Positions 53,374 through 62,439 of a DNA stretch of 64,000 nucleotides are shown piece by piece. Each line of letters starts with the position of its first letter. Within the stretch, counting starts at the first letter, position 1. The position numbers and the translations under genes are program-made. Below the pieces are notes generated by a model that saw only the letters and a list, made by a program, of their open reading frames with translations, did no database searches and was not told the origin of the DNA. Source of the stretch: JAAOZP01 sp038848185 (GTDB taxonomy: Archaea > Thermoproteota > EX4484-205 > JAAOZP01); the NCBI GenBank assembly GCA_038848185.1, contig JAWCNV010000005.1, positions 37,953 through 101,952 on the forward strand, written 5' to 3'.

Positions 53374-53967
53374 TTAAATCCCTGGTCTACCAGATTTATC
53401 TTCGCCAAGCTTTTGCATCGAGACTAGTAAAAGCCATATGGAAGCCATTAAAGATGCAACTGTCTCCTGTATTGCAACTCCTCTCCACCCCCATTTTACC
53501 GCCCAAACTATAATCGACATCATGCTGAAAACTAGAGCAACTATTCCCGTGGCTTTTGTTCCTAAGACCCATGAGCAAAAACTATACATAAGCATCACAG
53601 AAAACAATGAGAGAAAGAATATTGTCGACACCAGCCTATGTATAATCCCAGCATCTTCCGGAAACACACCGATCAATGCAAGATTCACACCAGCCACCAT
53701 AAGTAAAATTGACCACGACAAATATTTCCATGAATGATTTTTAAAAGAGACAAGTAGCGCAAAGGAGACTGTTAACAACCCTGAGAGAATAAGCCCAGCG
53801 TTAAACACGTATGCAACAGGAGTGTTCCGAGCTATATTACCTAAGTCGCTTAACGCATTGTTGTAAAAATTGAACCAAGGAGATAAGACTATTGAAAAAG
53901 CTATGAACGGGTATGCAACCACTGCACTCAAGACTCCTAGGAGCCTTAAGTACTCCACCGGAAACAC
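53374..53967 (-). CDS. DUF998 family membrane protein
   Basis: A 197-residue membrane protein with six hydrophobic segments. SPWFNFYNNALSDLGN (about 29-44) is the hallmark of DUF998, followed by NAGLILSGLL. The function of this family is not known. It lies 9 bp after the end of the epimerase gene on the same strand, so it is probably co-transcribed with it. Confidence 0.8.
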   Translation of the reverse strand: MFPVEYLRLLGVLSAVVAYPFIAFSIVLSPWFNFYNNALSDLGNIARNTPVAYVFNAGLILSGLLTVSFALLVSFKNHSWKYLSWSILLMVAGVNLALIGVFPEDAGIIHRLVSTIFFLSLFSVMLMYSFCSWVLGTKATGIVALVFSMMSIIVWAVKWGWRGVAIQETVASLMASIWLLLVSMQKLGEDKSGRPGI

Positions 53968-53976
53968 CTCATATTT

Positions 53977-54900
53977 CTAAACGTATTCTTCCCCTTTTTG
54001 AACTAGCTTCGCTAAGCCTTCCTCCAACCCTATCCTCGGTTTAAACCCTAGGAGACTCTTGGCTTTTGAAATATCTGCACAACTATGCTCTATGTCACCA
54101 ATCCTTTTCTCTCCGTATATTGGTTCTCCTTTAATTTTGAAAAGCCTCATAACAAGCTTGGCGAGATCCCGGATCTTTACAGGATCACCGGAGCCAATGT
54201 TAAAAATCTCGTTAACATGTGAAGTTTTTATCACTAGCTCAACTGCACCAGCAACGTCCTCAACATGTATAAAGTCTCGCGTCTGCTCGCCGTCGCCATA
54301 GATAAGTGGTGGAAGTTTTTCACTGGCCCTCTCAAGAAATCTGGTTATTACGCCAGCGTACTCGGCTTTCTGCCCAGGTCCATAGACATTGAACAGTCTT
54401 AGAATTACATGTTTAAGCCCATATCTGGAGAAGAATCTAACAGCATCCTCTCCCATGAGCTTGCTCAAGCCATATGGAGAAAGAGGGATTACAGGATGAT
54501 CCTCATCTACGGGAAGCTTAACCGGGTTCCCATAGACTGCAGCTGAACTCAGGTAAACAAATAAGCGGATTCCAGCATCTAGAGAAGCCTTAACAATATG
54601 CGCAGTACCTAAAACATTATTGTCAAGGTAAAGCAGCGGCTTCTCCACCGACTCCGCAACATCTATGTAGGCTGCAGCATGAACAACAACATCAACACCA
54701 TTTAAAACATTTTTAATCTCCTCAAAATTCTTGACTTCAGCCTTGGTCACAGGAATATTAGCTTCCCTAAGTCTTTTAACAGCGAGTTCAGTTGACCTTT
54801 CTAATGAATCCATAACCTGAACCCTGAAACCTTTTTCCTTTAGACGAATAGCAATATTATGCCCTATAAAACCAGCTCCACCAGTAACTAGGACTTTCAT
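53977..54900 (-). CDS. NAD-dependent sugar epimerase (UDP-glucose 4-epimerase-like)
   Basis: About 307 residues from ATG 54900 (MKVLVTGGAGFIG), after the purine-rich AAGGAGCTT that can serve as ribosome-binding site; the longest frame would add 33 unlikely residues. An extended SDR: GGAGFIGHN binds NAD, SSAAVYG holds the catalytic Ser and YGLSK the Tyr-Lys pair; GDGEQTRDFIHVEDVA is the substrate-binding segment. It interconverts NDP-sugars (Glc/Gal or N-acetyl forms) for surface glycans. DUF998 follows it. Confidence 0.9.
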   Translation of the reverse strand: MKVLVTGGAGFIGHNIAIRLKEKGFRVQVMDSLERSTELAVKRLREANIPVTKAEVKNFEEIKNVLNGVDVVVHAAAYIDVAESVEKPLLYLDNNVLGTAHIVKASLDAGIRLFVYLSSAAVYGNPVKLPVDEDHPVIPLSPYGLSKLMGEDAVRFFSRYGLKHVILRLFNVYGPGQKAEYAGVITRFLERASEKLPPLIYGDGEQTRDFIHVEDVAGAVELVIKTSHVNEIFNIGSGDPVKIRDLAKLVMRLFKIKGEPIYGEKRIGDIEHSCADISKAKSLLGFKPRIGLEEGLAKLVQKGEEYV

Positions 54901-55043
54901 CCCAAGCTCCTTAAACCCCTGTAATTTAAAACTCTTTCTGATCTTATTAACATCTCCTAGATAAAGAAACAAGCCTCCCAAGATTACTCCTAAACACATG
55001 TATGAACAGCCCTAGAGAATAGTTGAAAAACAACTAGAAAGAA

Positions 55044-56666
55044 TTATGTCTTCTTTTTTCTAAGAGCCAATGCCATAATCACGACTACTATAATTATTAC
55101 TATTGCAGCAATAACTCCATATAGCCAAACAGAAGATAATCCTCCACTGACAGTAAGCGTGAAAGAGTAGCTTTGACTGGCCACGTTATCAACGTTATCC
55201 AAAGCCTCAATGCTCCAAGTATGGCTTCCCTCACTTAGGCTGACAGCCTTAGTGTAAACGCCTCCACTAGGCATCATCACTCCTTGGGAGGTACCGTCTA
55301 CGGTAAGCCTAACCTCCTTCACTCCTGAATCCGCATCCTCGACTTTAACAGTCAGGTTTACTGAAGCCGATTCGCGAGTTATGCTTCCAACAGGGTTTGC
55401 GTCACTTATCGTTGGAGGAACCTTATCAAGGTATACCAATAAAGCCTTTGTAGTCTCATTATTACCTACATTATCAACACTGTAGTATTCTAAAGTATGC
55501 AGGCCATCGGGATAGTCTGTTAAGGTAAACTCCTCAGTATAAGTATCCCATGAATTATCATCCACTCTATACTTAGTCCTACTAACCCCGCTGGCATCAT
55601 CCGTAGCGGATAATGAGAAACCGGTAGAACCAGACACGTATAATACATCACCACTCTGATGCTTAGGAACACCTATTACTATTGTTGAAACAGGAGGAGA
55701 AGTGTCTCTAGGTTTAGGAGTCAACGTGATAGATATGCTACCACCACCATAATTAGGATAATCCTCTGTCCGCGCATAAAGCCTACACGTACCTTCATTC
55801 TCGTCGTAATACCAGAATTCCTTCGAATCCGAACCATGCGATATTACCAATTCCGTTATCGGCTCCCCACCGTCAGAAAGAGAAAACCTCTTTTTAGTTG
55901 AGGAGGAGCTTAAAACAACTCGAAGGTTCCCAGAAGTTATAGGCTCGTTTCCACGGGTTCTTCGAGACACTTCCATCCTAATCCAAGTGCCGGCAATCGT
56001 TGAACTACTTAAAACCTTCAAATCCAGGTGTGGAGGATAGTACTTAACCTCTAGGAAAGGATTAAGATCAACACTTGATTCATTGGAATAGAAGCAGTAG
56101 GTGAATACTTCTGAAGAGTTGCTTTCATCCTTATCGCTAAGCCTCCAACCGTAGTTAGGCACATAGCTAGAAGCATCTTTGGAAGCGAATTTTGCAACGG
56201 ATTCCTTCAAATCTAAACCGAGCCATCTTGGAGTAGTGGGTACTACTTCGGAAGCTACGAGCTCAACTGCATCAGGCTGGTTTCTCCATGTTATAGTGGA
56301 CTCGGTCCAATTCGCTCCAGTAACACGGTAGCAATATATCTGCCTCCTTAAAGAGGGAGCCCCATACACATATAGGTAGAGAAAAGCAGAATCTATGACT
56401 GATCCTGGAGGTATACGGTTCAAATCGTTAAACTTTATGAATACTCTACAAACATCATTAGTAGAAGCCCCGGCACTAATAGTCAGGTTCTCCAGCCCAC
56501 CATAATTATTGTTCAAACAGCATCCTGCTACAGTAGCATCATCAGAAGGATAGAAACGCTTTAAAATTAGCGGCGTTTCCTCTGCCTCAATAACATAGAA
56601 ACTTACAACCAGATTTAAAAATAAAACAGAAAGCAAAAAGAAGCTGAGCAGTTTCGCTCTGTACAT
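55044..56666 (-). CDS. Secreted DNRLRE / Ig-like surface protein with C-terminal anchor
   Basis: A 540-residue surface protein. It has a signal peptide (about 1-28), a DNRLRE-type domain (about 30-205; PSDDATVAG...NNNYGGLENLTIS and VFIKF), a middle beta domain (about 210-310), an OmpL47/Ig-like domain with YRVDDNSWDTYTEEFTL and GLHTLEYYSVDNVGN (about 335-415), a second Ig-like domain (about 420-505), a membrane helix (about 512-535) and KKKT. DNRLRE domains are found in large archaeal and bacterial wall proteins. The precise function is unknown; structure or adhesion is likely. Confidence 0.82.
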   Translation of the reverse strand: MYRAKLLSFFLLSVLFLNLVVSFYVIEAEETPLILKRFYPSDDATVAGCCLNNNYGGLENLTISAGASTNDVCRVFIKFNDLNRIPPGSVIDSAFLYLYVYGAPSLRRQIYCYRVTGANWTESTITWRNQPDAVELVASEVVPTTPRWLGLDLKESVAKFASKDASSYVPNYGWRLSDKDESNSSEVFTYCFYSNESSVDLNPFLEVKYYPPHLDLKVLSSSTIAGTWIRMEVSRRTRGNEPITSGNLRVVLSSSSTKKRFSLSDGGEPITELVISHGSDSKEFWYYDENEGTCRLYARTEDYPNYGGGSISITLTPKPRDTSPPVSTIVIGVPKHQSGDVLYVSGSTGFSLSATDDASGVSRTKYRVDDNSWDTYTEEFTLTDYPDGLHTLEYYSVDNVGNNETTKALLVYLDKVPPTISDANPVGSITRESASVNLTVKVEDADSGVKEVRLTVDGTSQGVMMPSGGVYTKAVSLSEGSHTWSIEALDNVDNVASQSYSFTLTVSGGLSSVWLYGVIAAIVIIIVVVIMALALRKKKT

Positions 56667-56788
56667 TTCCCCTCTTTATTTAGATATGAATAAGCGATTT
56701 TTAAATATTTCTCTCTAATCTCCAGCCACTAAACATTTTAAGGACTTCTTATAATCGTCTTATCGCTACTAAAGCAGCTAAGATGGCC

Positions 56789-57202
56789 CTAAGCATCTCC
56801 GATCCAAACTACGTCAGGTCTTCCCTGAAAATGCTCGTCTCCAGATATTAGACTGGCATTAAGAACCTTTGCCACAGCTAGAACTATCGCGTCAAATAGG
56901 CCCGGCTCCTTTAATCCGGCTTCCCTAGCCTTCTTCCTCAGCTCGTAATCCAGTTCTGCAGCCCTCAATGCCACACCCTTATCTACAGGGACAATTCTCG
57001 AAAGCTCGAAAGCCTTAGAAAGCCGTGCCTCCACAATATTCGGATCAACACGCTCCCTGCGGTATTTTCGGGCAAGCTCAGCTAGAACAATGTCTGGAGT
57101 ATACACCTCATAGGCTTCACTAAACCTTTCCTTCACCACCCTTCCTTTTTCACTGCCGATGAAGAGTTCAACCCAAGCATACGAGTCAACCACGATCCTC
57201 AC
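56789..57202 (-). CDS. PIN-domain toxin (VapC-like)
   Basis: About 137 residues from GTG 57202 (reading VRIVVDSYAWVELF). The four acidic PIN residues are present: Asp in VVDSYAW, Glu in LAELARKY, Asp in LFDAIVLAVAK and Asp in SGDEHF. VapC toxins are Mg-dependent ribonucleases, often cutting tRNA. The start is chosen from GGAGGAGG (about 6 bp before the GTG); the longest frame from 57262 would run 77 bp into the antitoxin gene. It overlaps the antitoxin gene by 17 bp. Confidence 0.85.
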   Translation of the reverse strand: MRIVVDSYAWVELFIGSEKGRVVKERFSEAYEVYTPDIVLAELARKYRRERVDPNIVEARLSKAFELSRIVPVDKGVALRAAELDYELRKKAREAGLKEPGLFDAIVLAVAKVLNASLISGDEHFQGRPDVVWIGDA

Positions 57203-57386
57203 CGCGATCCTCCTCCGTAAAAGGCTTAATCCTGCCCTTATCCACCCCAAAAACCTCTTCAAGCAGCCTCTGACGCCTTTCCACTAGGAATCTTCTTATT
57301 ACTTCCTCCACGCTTTTAGCCTCCATTGCTTCTCTTAAAGCCTCCAACTCCGCTAAGGTTGAACGGGAAACCTTTATTGTGCTCAT
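57186..57386 (-). CDS. VapB-like antitoxin
   Basis: A 66-residue protein: MSTIKVSRSTLAELEALREAM is a ribbon-helix-helix or related DNA-binding start (KxxxxSRSTLAELEAL), then a helical RRFLVERRQRLLEEVFG and an acidic tail for toxin binding. It directly precedes and overlaps the PIN gene by 17 bp, the normal toxin-antitoxin order. Confidence 0.82.
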   Translation of the reverse strand: MSTIKVSRSTLAELEALREAMEAKSVEEVIRRFLVERRQRLLEEVFGVDKGRIKPFTEEDRGEDRG

Positions 57387-57473
57387 TTCTATCGTATACT
57401 TTACACTTTATACCTTATAAAGGTTACTTATTACACCGTAAAGCACGATTACCCCTCTAAAAACCAACCACTC

Positions 57474-58994
57474 CTATGGTTTAACACCCAGAATATGACC
57501 TACATGTTTAGACACCCTTTCGCCAAAAATCTCCCTTATAAGCTGAAAATCCTCATTATTCAGAACCTTAAAAAACCTAATCATTAAGAGGTAGACGATA
57601 CCCCCCAAGATAACATACGCCGGCAGGAAAAACTTGTTGTAAGCAAGCTGCTGAACCAGAGTCACTAGAAGAACCATAACTATCGACGAAGCAAGGATTT
57701 TCAACACAGCTTTTCCATCAAACTTTATCCTAACCGTTTTCGAAACAAAGTATAGTGAGAACAGGAATGAGAACAGGAATGAGACTCCTTTCATTACCGC
57801 AAGCCCCTCCAACCCCAAGGTTGAAAGCAATGGGAGAAAAACCATGCTTAAGACAATCGACGCGGCATTCACCAAAAGGATTATCTTGGTTTTCCCGTAG
57901 ACGAGAAGCAGGCTGCTGAAAGCAGGCAAAAGACCATAGATCAATCCGAAGAGTGAGAGCAAGGTTAAAACCGGCCATCCTGATTCATACTGCTGGCCTG
58001 CGAAAAGCGTTACCACAGGCTTCGCTGTCGCCGCTAAACCAAGAATCAACGGGGACACGATAAGCATAGAATACTTGCTTACACGCCTTACTCCAAAAGT
58101 TATTGCCTCCTCGTTCTCAGCCCCGTAGGCCATACCATAGTAAGGCAGCAGGGAAGACCCTAAAGACGTAGCTATTAGGATCGGTATTGAAAACGCTTGG
58201 TAAACTACGTTATAAACACCAAGATCCGGTAAAGTTAGGAACGTCAGAATAAGCACCCTATCATACCAAGTGTAGAGAAAATGAATTATTGAAGACATGT
58301 AGATAGGCCAAGAGAACCTTAGAAGACTTAGCAATAATGGCACGTATTTTTGAGCTGCCTGTGTCCTCGATCTCACATTTTTTATAACAGTCATTGAGTA
58401 AAGCAAGAGTGCAACCAAACCTCCCATTACCCATCCTATTGCCAACCCTATCAACCCATATCCATTCAGTAAGAAAACTATCACGCATATCCATCGTACT
58501 ATGCTTGACAAGACACCGTAAATCGCGATATTCTTTATTTTACCGAGTCCAAGCAGTATGTGATGTAGGAGATGTGAAACCGAAAGCAGAAAAGACTCAA
58601 AAACCACCAGTATAATAATAGTCTGATAACTAGTGCTTTCAAGCAGTATTAAAGAAATGATTGGCGATAATAAGAACGAGATTACGATTATAAGAGAACA
58701 TATCAGTATTCTGAAGGACAATGCTGAAAACACGTGTGGCGATACATCTTCCTTCCTTCCCCTAAGTGCGGATACGAACCTGGCTACTGTTGCGTTCAAT
58801 CCGAAATCTGATAAAAGCTGAACAAAAGTGGTAAGCAGGGTTAATCCCCCCACCACCCCCATCTCCTCCTGGGTTATAAACCTAGCCAGAAAAGCATAGC
58901 CTAAAACACCTATGAACATGGATATAAAGTTCTGAACAGTAAGGCATATCGAACCTACAGCCGCCTTAGCTAAGGTTAAACCAGAGTCTTCCAA
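57474..58994 (-). CDS. Polysaccharide flippase (Wzx/MATE-like)
   Basis: A 506-residue membrane protein with 12-14 helices. The start GSICLTVQNFISMFIGVLGYAFLARFITQEEMGVVGGL is typical of the polysaccharide-transporter/MOP family, as is LTLLSLFGLIYGLLPAFSSLLLVYGKT in the second half. It should move lipid-linked glycans across the membrane for S-layer or surface glycosylation. It fits with the epimerase and the sulfate-activation genes nearby. It stands alone. Confidence 0.88.
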   Translation of the reverse strand: MEDSGLTLAKAAVGSICLTVQNFISMFIGVLGYAFLARFITQEEMGVVGGLTLLTTFVQLLSDFGLNATVARFVSALRGRKEDVSPHVFSALSFRILICSLIIVISFLLSPIISLILLESTSYQTIIILVVFESFLLSVSHLLHHILLGLGKIKNIAIYGVLSSIVRWICVIVFLLNGYGLIGLAIGWVMGGLVALLLYSMTVIKNVRSRTQAAQKYVPLLLSLLRFSWPIYMSSIIHFLYTWYDRVLILTFLTLPDLGVYNVVYQAFSIPILIATSLGSSLLPYYGMAYGAENEEAITFGVRRVSKYSMLIVSPLILGLAATAKPVVTLFAGQQYESGWPVLTLLSLFGLIYGLLPAFSSLLLVYGKTKIILLVNAASIVLSMVFLPLLSTLGLEGLAVMKGVSFLFSFLFSLYFVSKTVRIKFDGKAVLKILASSIVMVLLVTLVQQLAYNKFFLPAYVILGGIVYLLMIRFFKVLNNEDFQLIREIFGERVSKHVGHILGVKP

Positions 58995-59256
58995 GACCTA
59001 ACTGACCCGTAGAAAGCCTCAGACCCTTTTTAATAAGGCTATCCCAAGACTATGTTACTACTAATGATTCAATGCATTTTCACTATCTCTAATCCAACGG
59101 AACATTGCTAGTAAGAGGACAAAACATTAAAATCCATGCCTTTCGAAAGCCCTATCTATTCCTATATTGTTCCAGAAATTATGATATACAGCCGCTTGCA
59201 TTCATGAAACGCTTCCTGTCTCCAATTTCATCCAATCAAACCATGGAAACAAAAGA

Positions 59257-60030
59257 TTAGATTAACCCGACAAACTTTAGGATCATTCGAACACTCAGTA
59301 TCATAACAATTAACCCCACCTGTATGCCAAGTATTCTGCGAGGTATTTTTTTGCAGACCCATGCGGCTATAGGAGCACAAATAACCCCGCCTATGATCAG
59401 GCTCAGGACTATCAGCCAGTTGTAATTCTCAGGCCCCAAGAGGATAATGAAAGTTACGGATTCGGCAACCGTAACGAAGAATTCGGCGAAATTAACGGAT
59501 CCTATGGCTTTAACCGGATCCACATCATTAGCAACCAGAGTCGTTGTAGCCACTGGCCCCCACCCTCCACCACCTAAGGCATCTAGAAAAGCTGCCAAAT
59601 ATCCTAAAAGGGCAAGCTTTCTCGACGAGAGTTTTGTCCGAAACTCTAGCATTTTCCTAAACGCAAACTTATACATTATGATGAAACCCATAGCAAAGAG
59701 CACGAGCCCAACGATAGCGCTTAAAGAAGTCCCTGATACTACTGTACATACATAGGCTCCAGTTACTCCCCCGATCACCCCAGTTATTGCTAGGTGCAGA
59801 GCCATATTGCGATCAACATTACCGAGTTTGAAGTGAGATCCTCCTGAAAACAATGTTGTAAACATTTCTGCTGTATGGACACTTGCACTTGCTAAAGCAG
59901 GATACATACCTAACGTGATTAAGATTGTAGAACAACTGACTCCATATGCCATTCCAAGCGATCCATCAATAAATTGTGCTAAGAAGCCTGTAAGTATCCA
60001 AACAAACAACTCAATTATCAATTTAGTCAC
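59257..60030 (-). CDS. TauE/SafE-like sulfite/anion exporter
   Basis: A 257-residue membrane protein with about eight helices of the TauE/SafE/TSUP family. GFLAQFIDGSLGMAYGVS (about 15-33) and the repeated half LGYLAAFLDALGGGGWGPVATTTLV (about 145-170) are the two family repeats. Such proteins carry sulfite, sulfonates or other anions. Its start overlaps the end of cysN by 4 bp (ATGA), so it is part of the sulfate operon and may export or import a sulfur oxyanion. Confidence 0.9.
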   Translation of the reverse strand: MTKLIIELFVWILTGFLAQFIDGSLGMAYGVSCSTILITLGMYPALASASVHTAEMFTTLFSGGSHFKLGNVDRNMALHLAITGVIGGVTGAYVCTVVSGTSLSAIVGLVLFAMGFIIMYKFAFRKMLEFRTKLSSRKLALLGYLAAFLDALGGGGWGPVATTTLVANDVDPVKAIGSVNFAEFFVTVAESVTFIILLGPENYNWLIVLSLIIGGVICAPIAAWVCKKIPRRILGIQVGLIVMILSVRMILKFVGLI

Positions 60031-61280
60031 TTCCCAGCTTCAGCTTTAACAACAATTCCAGCCGCCACAGCCCCTGTCTTACCTTTGACGACAAACCTGC
60101 CTAGTTCAGGGAATTCCGAATACTCCTCAACGCAAAATGGTTCAACAGGTGTAAGCATCAATTTTCCAACGTCTCCATTTACCAGTAACTCGGGAAGCTT
60201 TGCATCAATCGTAAGATTAACAGGATCAATTCTTTCAAGTATTTCTTGCACCTTACACTTCTTTTCAGCAGTTCCACAGCGAATCGTCAACACATCGTTT
60301 CTTTCAACTTCCACATCAGAAAACAATATTATTTCTGCAACGAATCTCTTAGGAGTATTCGCCCTCTGCTGAGGGTAGCTTATTACTTCACCTCTTTCAA
60401 CTTCCTTAGAAAGCCCGTCTACAATTATTCCAATAGAATCTCCGGGTCTAGCTCTTTCAATTTCCTTTCCGAAAGACTCTATTTTCTTAACCACCCCCCG
60501 CCCTCCAGAAGGGTCAAATATAACGGTCTGTCCTTTTTCTAACATTCCCGTTAAGATTCTACATATTATTGTCTTATTCCCCTCAAGCTTGTAAACATCT
60601 TGGACACAGGCCCTCAAAGGCTTATCATCAGGAGGCTTAGAAGGATTGGCGTTCTGGTCAAGCGTGGAAATCAAACTAGAACCCTTGTACCACGGCATCT
60701 TTCCAGATTCTTTAAAAACATTTTCACCTTCCAAAGCAGAAACAGGAACAATTGGAACCCCGCTATAACCGAGAGATTTCAGGATTGGCTGTAAAGACTC
60801 AAGCATTTCCTTAAACTTTTCCTCATCGTAGTTTACCTCATCCATCTTATTTACAGCAACCACAAGCTGTTTAATCCCTAATATCTTGGCCAGAAACAAA
60901 TGCTGTTTAGTCTGATCCTGTACTCCCTCCTTAGCAGACACAACGAGTATTGCAGCATCTGCCTGCGAAGCACCAGTCAGCATCTTCTTTATGAATTCCC
61001 TGTGGCCCGGGCAATCAATTATAGTATAGATATGTCTTCCAGTTTTAAAGGGTGTTTGCATGATATCTATGGTTAGACCACCTTTTCTCTCCTCCTCAAG
61101 CGTGTCAAGTATAAAAGCAAACTGAAAAGCCTCACCCCCGGTTTTACCCAACTCACTCTCTATTTCCCGTAGCTTCTGCTCTGGAATAGCTTTAGAATCA
61201 TAGAGCAGTCTTCCTATTAGAGAAGACTTCCCGTGATCCTTATGGCCTATTACCACAAGGTTGATTTTTGGCAAACTCAT
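60027..61280 (-). CDS. cysN: Sulfate adenylyltransferase GTPase subunit, EF-1alpha-like
   Basis: A 417-residue translation-factor-type GTPase. G motifs: GHKDHGKS (12-19), DCPGH near residue 89, NKMD near 144 and a later SAL. Switch I carries ERKGGLTIDI where EF-1alpha has ERGITID. Beta-barrel domains II and III follow (about 215-415). It sits 10 bp after cysD, so by context it is CysN, which drives APS formation with GTP energy. The sequence is nearer to EF-1alpha (HKDHGKS against HVDHGKS) than bacterial CysN is, so a translation-factor relative is the alternative, but the operon argues for CysN. Confidence 0.87.
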   Translation of the reverse strand: MSLPKINLVVIGHKDHGKSSLIGRLLYDSKAIPEQKLREIESELGKTGGEAFQFAFILDTLEEERKGGLTIDIMQTPFKTGRHIYTIIDCPGHREFIKKMLTGASQADAAILVVSAKEGVQDQTKQHLFLAKILGIKQLVVAVNKMDEVNYDEEKFKEMLESLQPILKSLGYSGVPIVPVSALEGENVFKESGKMPWYKGSSLISTLDQNANPSKPPDDKPLRACVQDVYKLEGNKTIICRILTGMLEKGQTVIFDPSGGRGVVKKIESFGKEIERARPGDSIGIIVDGLSKEVERGEVISYPQQRANTPKRFVAEIILFSDVEVERNDVLTIRCGTAEKKCKVQEILERIDPVNLTIDAKLPELLVNGDVGKLMLTPVEPFCVEEYSEFPELGRFVVKGKTGAVAAGIVVKAEAGK

Positions 61281-61290
61281 GAGTAATCCC

Positions 61291-62103
61291 CTACATGTAA
61301 CCTAGGCTTCGTAGCTTCTGCATCATGTAAGCCTTCTCCTTATCCTGTGCCCTACCGGATCTCTCTGGGATCTTTGATACTTTCAGTTCTTTGACTATCT
61401 CTTCTATTGTTCCCGCATTGGATGGTATGGGAACAGTGCAGGGCTGGCAACCTAGGCTCCTGTATCTTTTACCATTCTTTGCGAAATACAGCGGGTTTAT
61501 CGGGAGACCCTCTCTTTTGACATATCGCCACACATCCAGCTCCGTCCAGTGTAAGATTGGGTGAACCCTCATGTGAGAAAAATCCTCAGAAGGCTTTACG
61601 TAAAGGTCCCACATTTCAGCTGGCTGATCCTCATACTTCCATCTAAAGTTCTCATCTCTAGGAGAGAAATATCTCTCCTTAGCTCTTATCCCATGCTCGT
61701 CTCTCCGTATCGAGAGGATTAAAGCGTCAAACTTCTCCCTCTCCAAGAGATTTTTCAAAGCCTGCGTTTTCAACAATGTGCAGCATTCGAACCTATCTTT
61801 CTCAGGAGAAACACCTCTCTTGATAGCATCCTCGTTTTTAGCAATCATAAGAGTGAACCCCCACTCCTTTGCTATTCTATCTCTAAACTCGTATATCTCA
61901 GGAAACTTGCATCCGGTATCGATATGTATCACTGGAAACGGAATTTTTCCAAAGAATGCTTTTTTACAAAGCCAGAGGGTCGTGGTGGAGTCTTTTCCCG
62001 TACTCCAGAGAACAGCCATGTTTTTAAATTGAGCCTTTGCCTCCCTCAACAGGGATAGGCTTTTCTTCTCAAGCTCCTCCAAATATGCGTCTTCGGCACC
62101 CAT
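61291..62103 (-). CDS. cysD: Sulfate adenylyltransferase catalytic subunit
   Basis: A 270-residue PP-loop enzyme that makes adenylyl sulfate (APS) from ATP and sulfate. The PP-loop is LWSTGKDSTTTLWL (about 32-45), then FPVIHIDTGCKFPEIYEFRD, CCTLLKTQALK (about 107) and SIRRDEHGIRAKERYFSPRDE (about 125-146), all CysD hallmarks. It ends in LRSLGYM, an ending shared with the small proteins at 62188 and 63880. It is the first gene of cysD-cysN-tauE. No APS kinase, APS reductase or sulfotransferase is in the window, so the fate of APS (assimilation or sulfation) must be decided by genes outside. Confidence 0.93.
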   Translation of the reverse strand: MGAEDAYLEELEKKSLSLLREAKAQFKNMAVLWSTGKDSTTTLWLCKKAFFGKIPFPVIHIDTGCKFPEIYEFRDRIAKEWGFTLMIAKNEDAIKRGVSPEKDRFECCTLLKTQALKNLLEREKFDALILSIRRDEHGIRAKERYFSPRDENFRWKYEDQPAEMWDLYVKPSEDFSHMRVHPILHWTELDVWRYVKREGLPINPLYFAKNGKRYRSLGCQPCTVPIPSNAGTIEEIVKELKVSKIPERSGRAQDKEKAYMMQKLRSLGYM

Positions 62104-62187
62104 TATTGGTCTCCAAGTATAACTATAGAGGATATTTAAGTGTTACTTCAATAATATTTAGGTTAAGCTTCACGAAAAATTGTTAAT

Positions 62188-62367
62188 TCATTTGTAGCCT
62201 AGTGCCTTCAGCCTCCTCTCCATCTCTGTAGACTCTAATTCAGGCAAGTATTTCCTTATCAAATAAAGGACATATTCCGTAGGGTTTCGGTAGCCGCTTC
62301 CCTCCAAAGCTTTTTGAAGCCGCCTATACAGGGGCTCAGGTATAGAAATGTTCACGTACTTAACCAT
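62188..62367 (-). CDS. Small ribbon-helix-helix-like protein with LGY ending
   Basis: A 59-residue protein starting MVKYVNISIPEPLYRRL and ending ERRLKALGYK. The opening strand (KYVNISIPEPL) plus two helices, with SGYRNPTEYVLYLIRKYL in the middle, fits a ribbon-helix-helix DNA-binding fold. It lies 84 bp before cysD and 72 bp after the phosphatase-like gene on the same strand, so it could be a local regulator of the sulfate genes. The partial gene at 63880 belongs to the same type. It is too short for many gene finders. Confidence 0.72.
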   Translation of the reverse strand: MVKYVNISIPEPLYRRLQKALEGSGYRNPTEYVLYLIRKYLPELESTEMERRLKALGYK

Positions 62368-62439
62368 GATTTATCAAAAATAGGTCTCAACCTAACTATT
62401 AAAAATTATGGTTGAGAAGGCTTAACCATGCTTATAGGG

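Noticed and set aside
54901..54999. 33-residue N-terminal extension of the epimerase
   Set aside because: The hydrophobic extension is not a family feature, and ATG 54900 has a good upstream purine-rich site and gives the normal Rossmann start.
58995..59256. Possible tRNA or small gene in the 262-bp gap
   Set aside because: No cloverleaf arms, T-loop consensus or open frame with family resemblance could be found on either strand.
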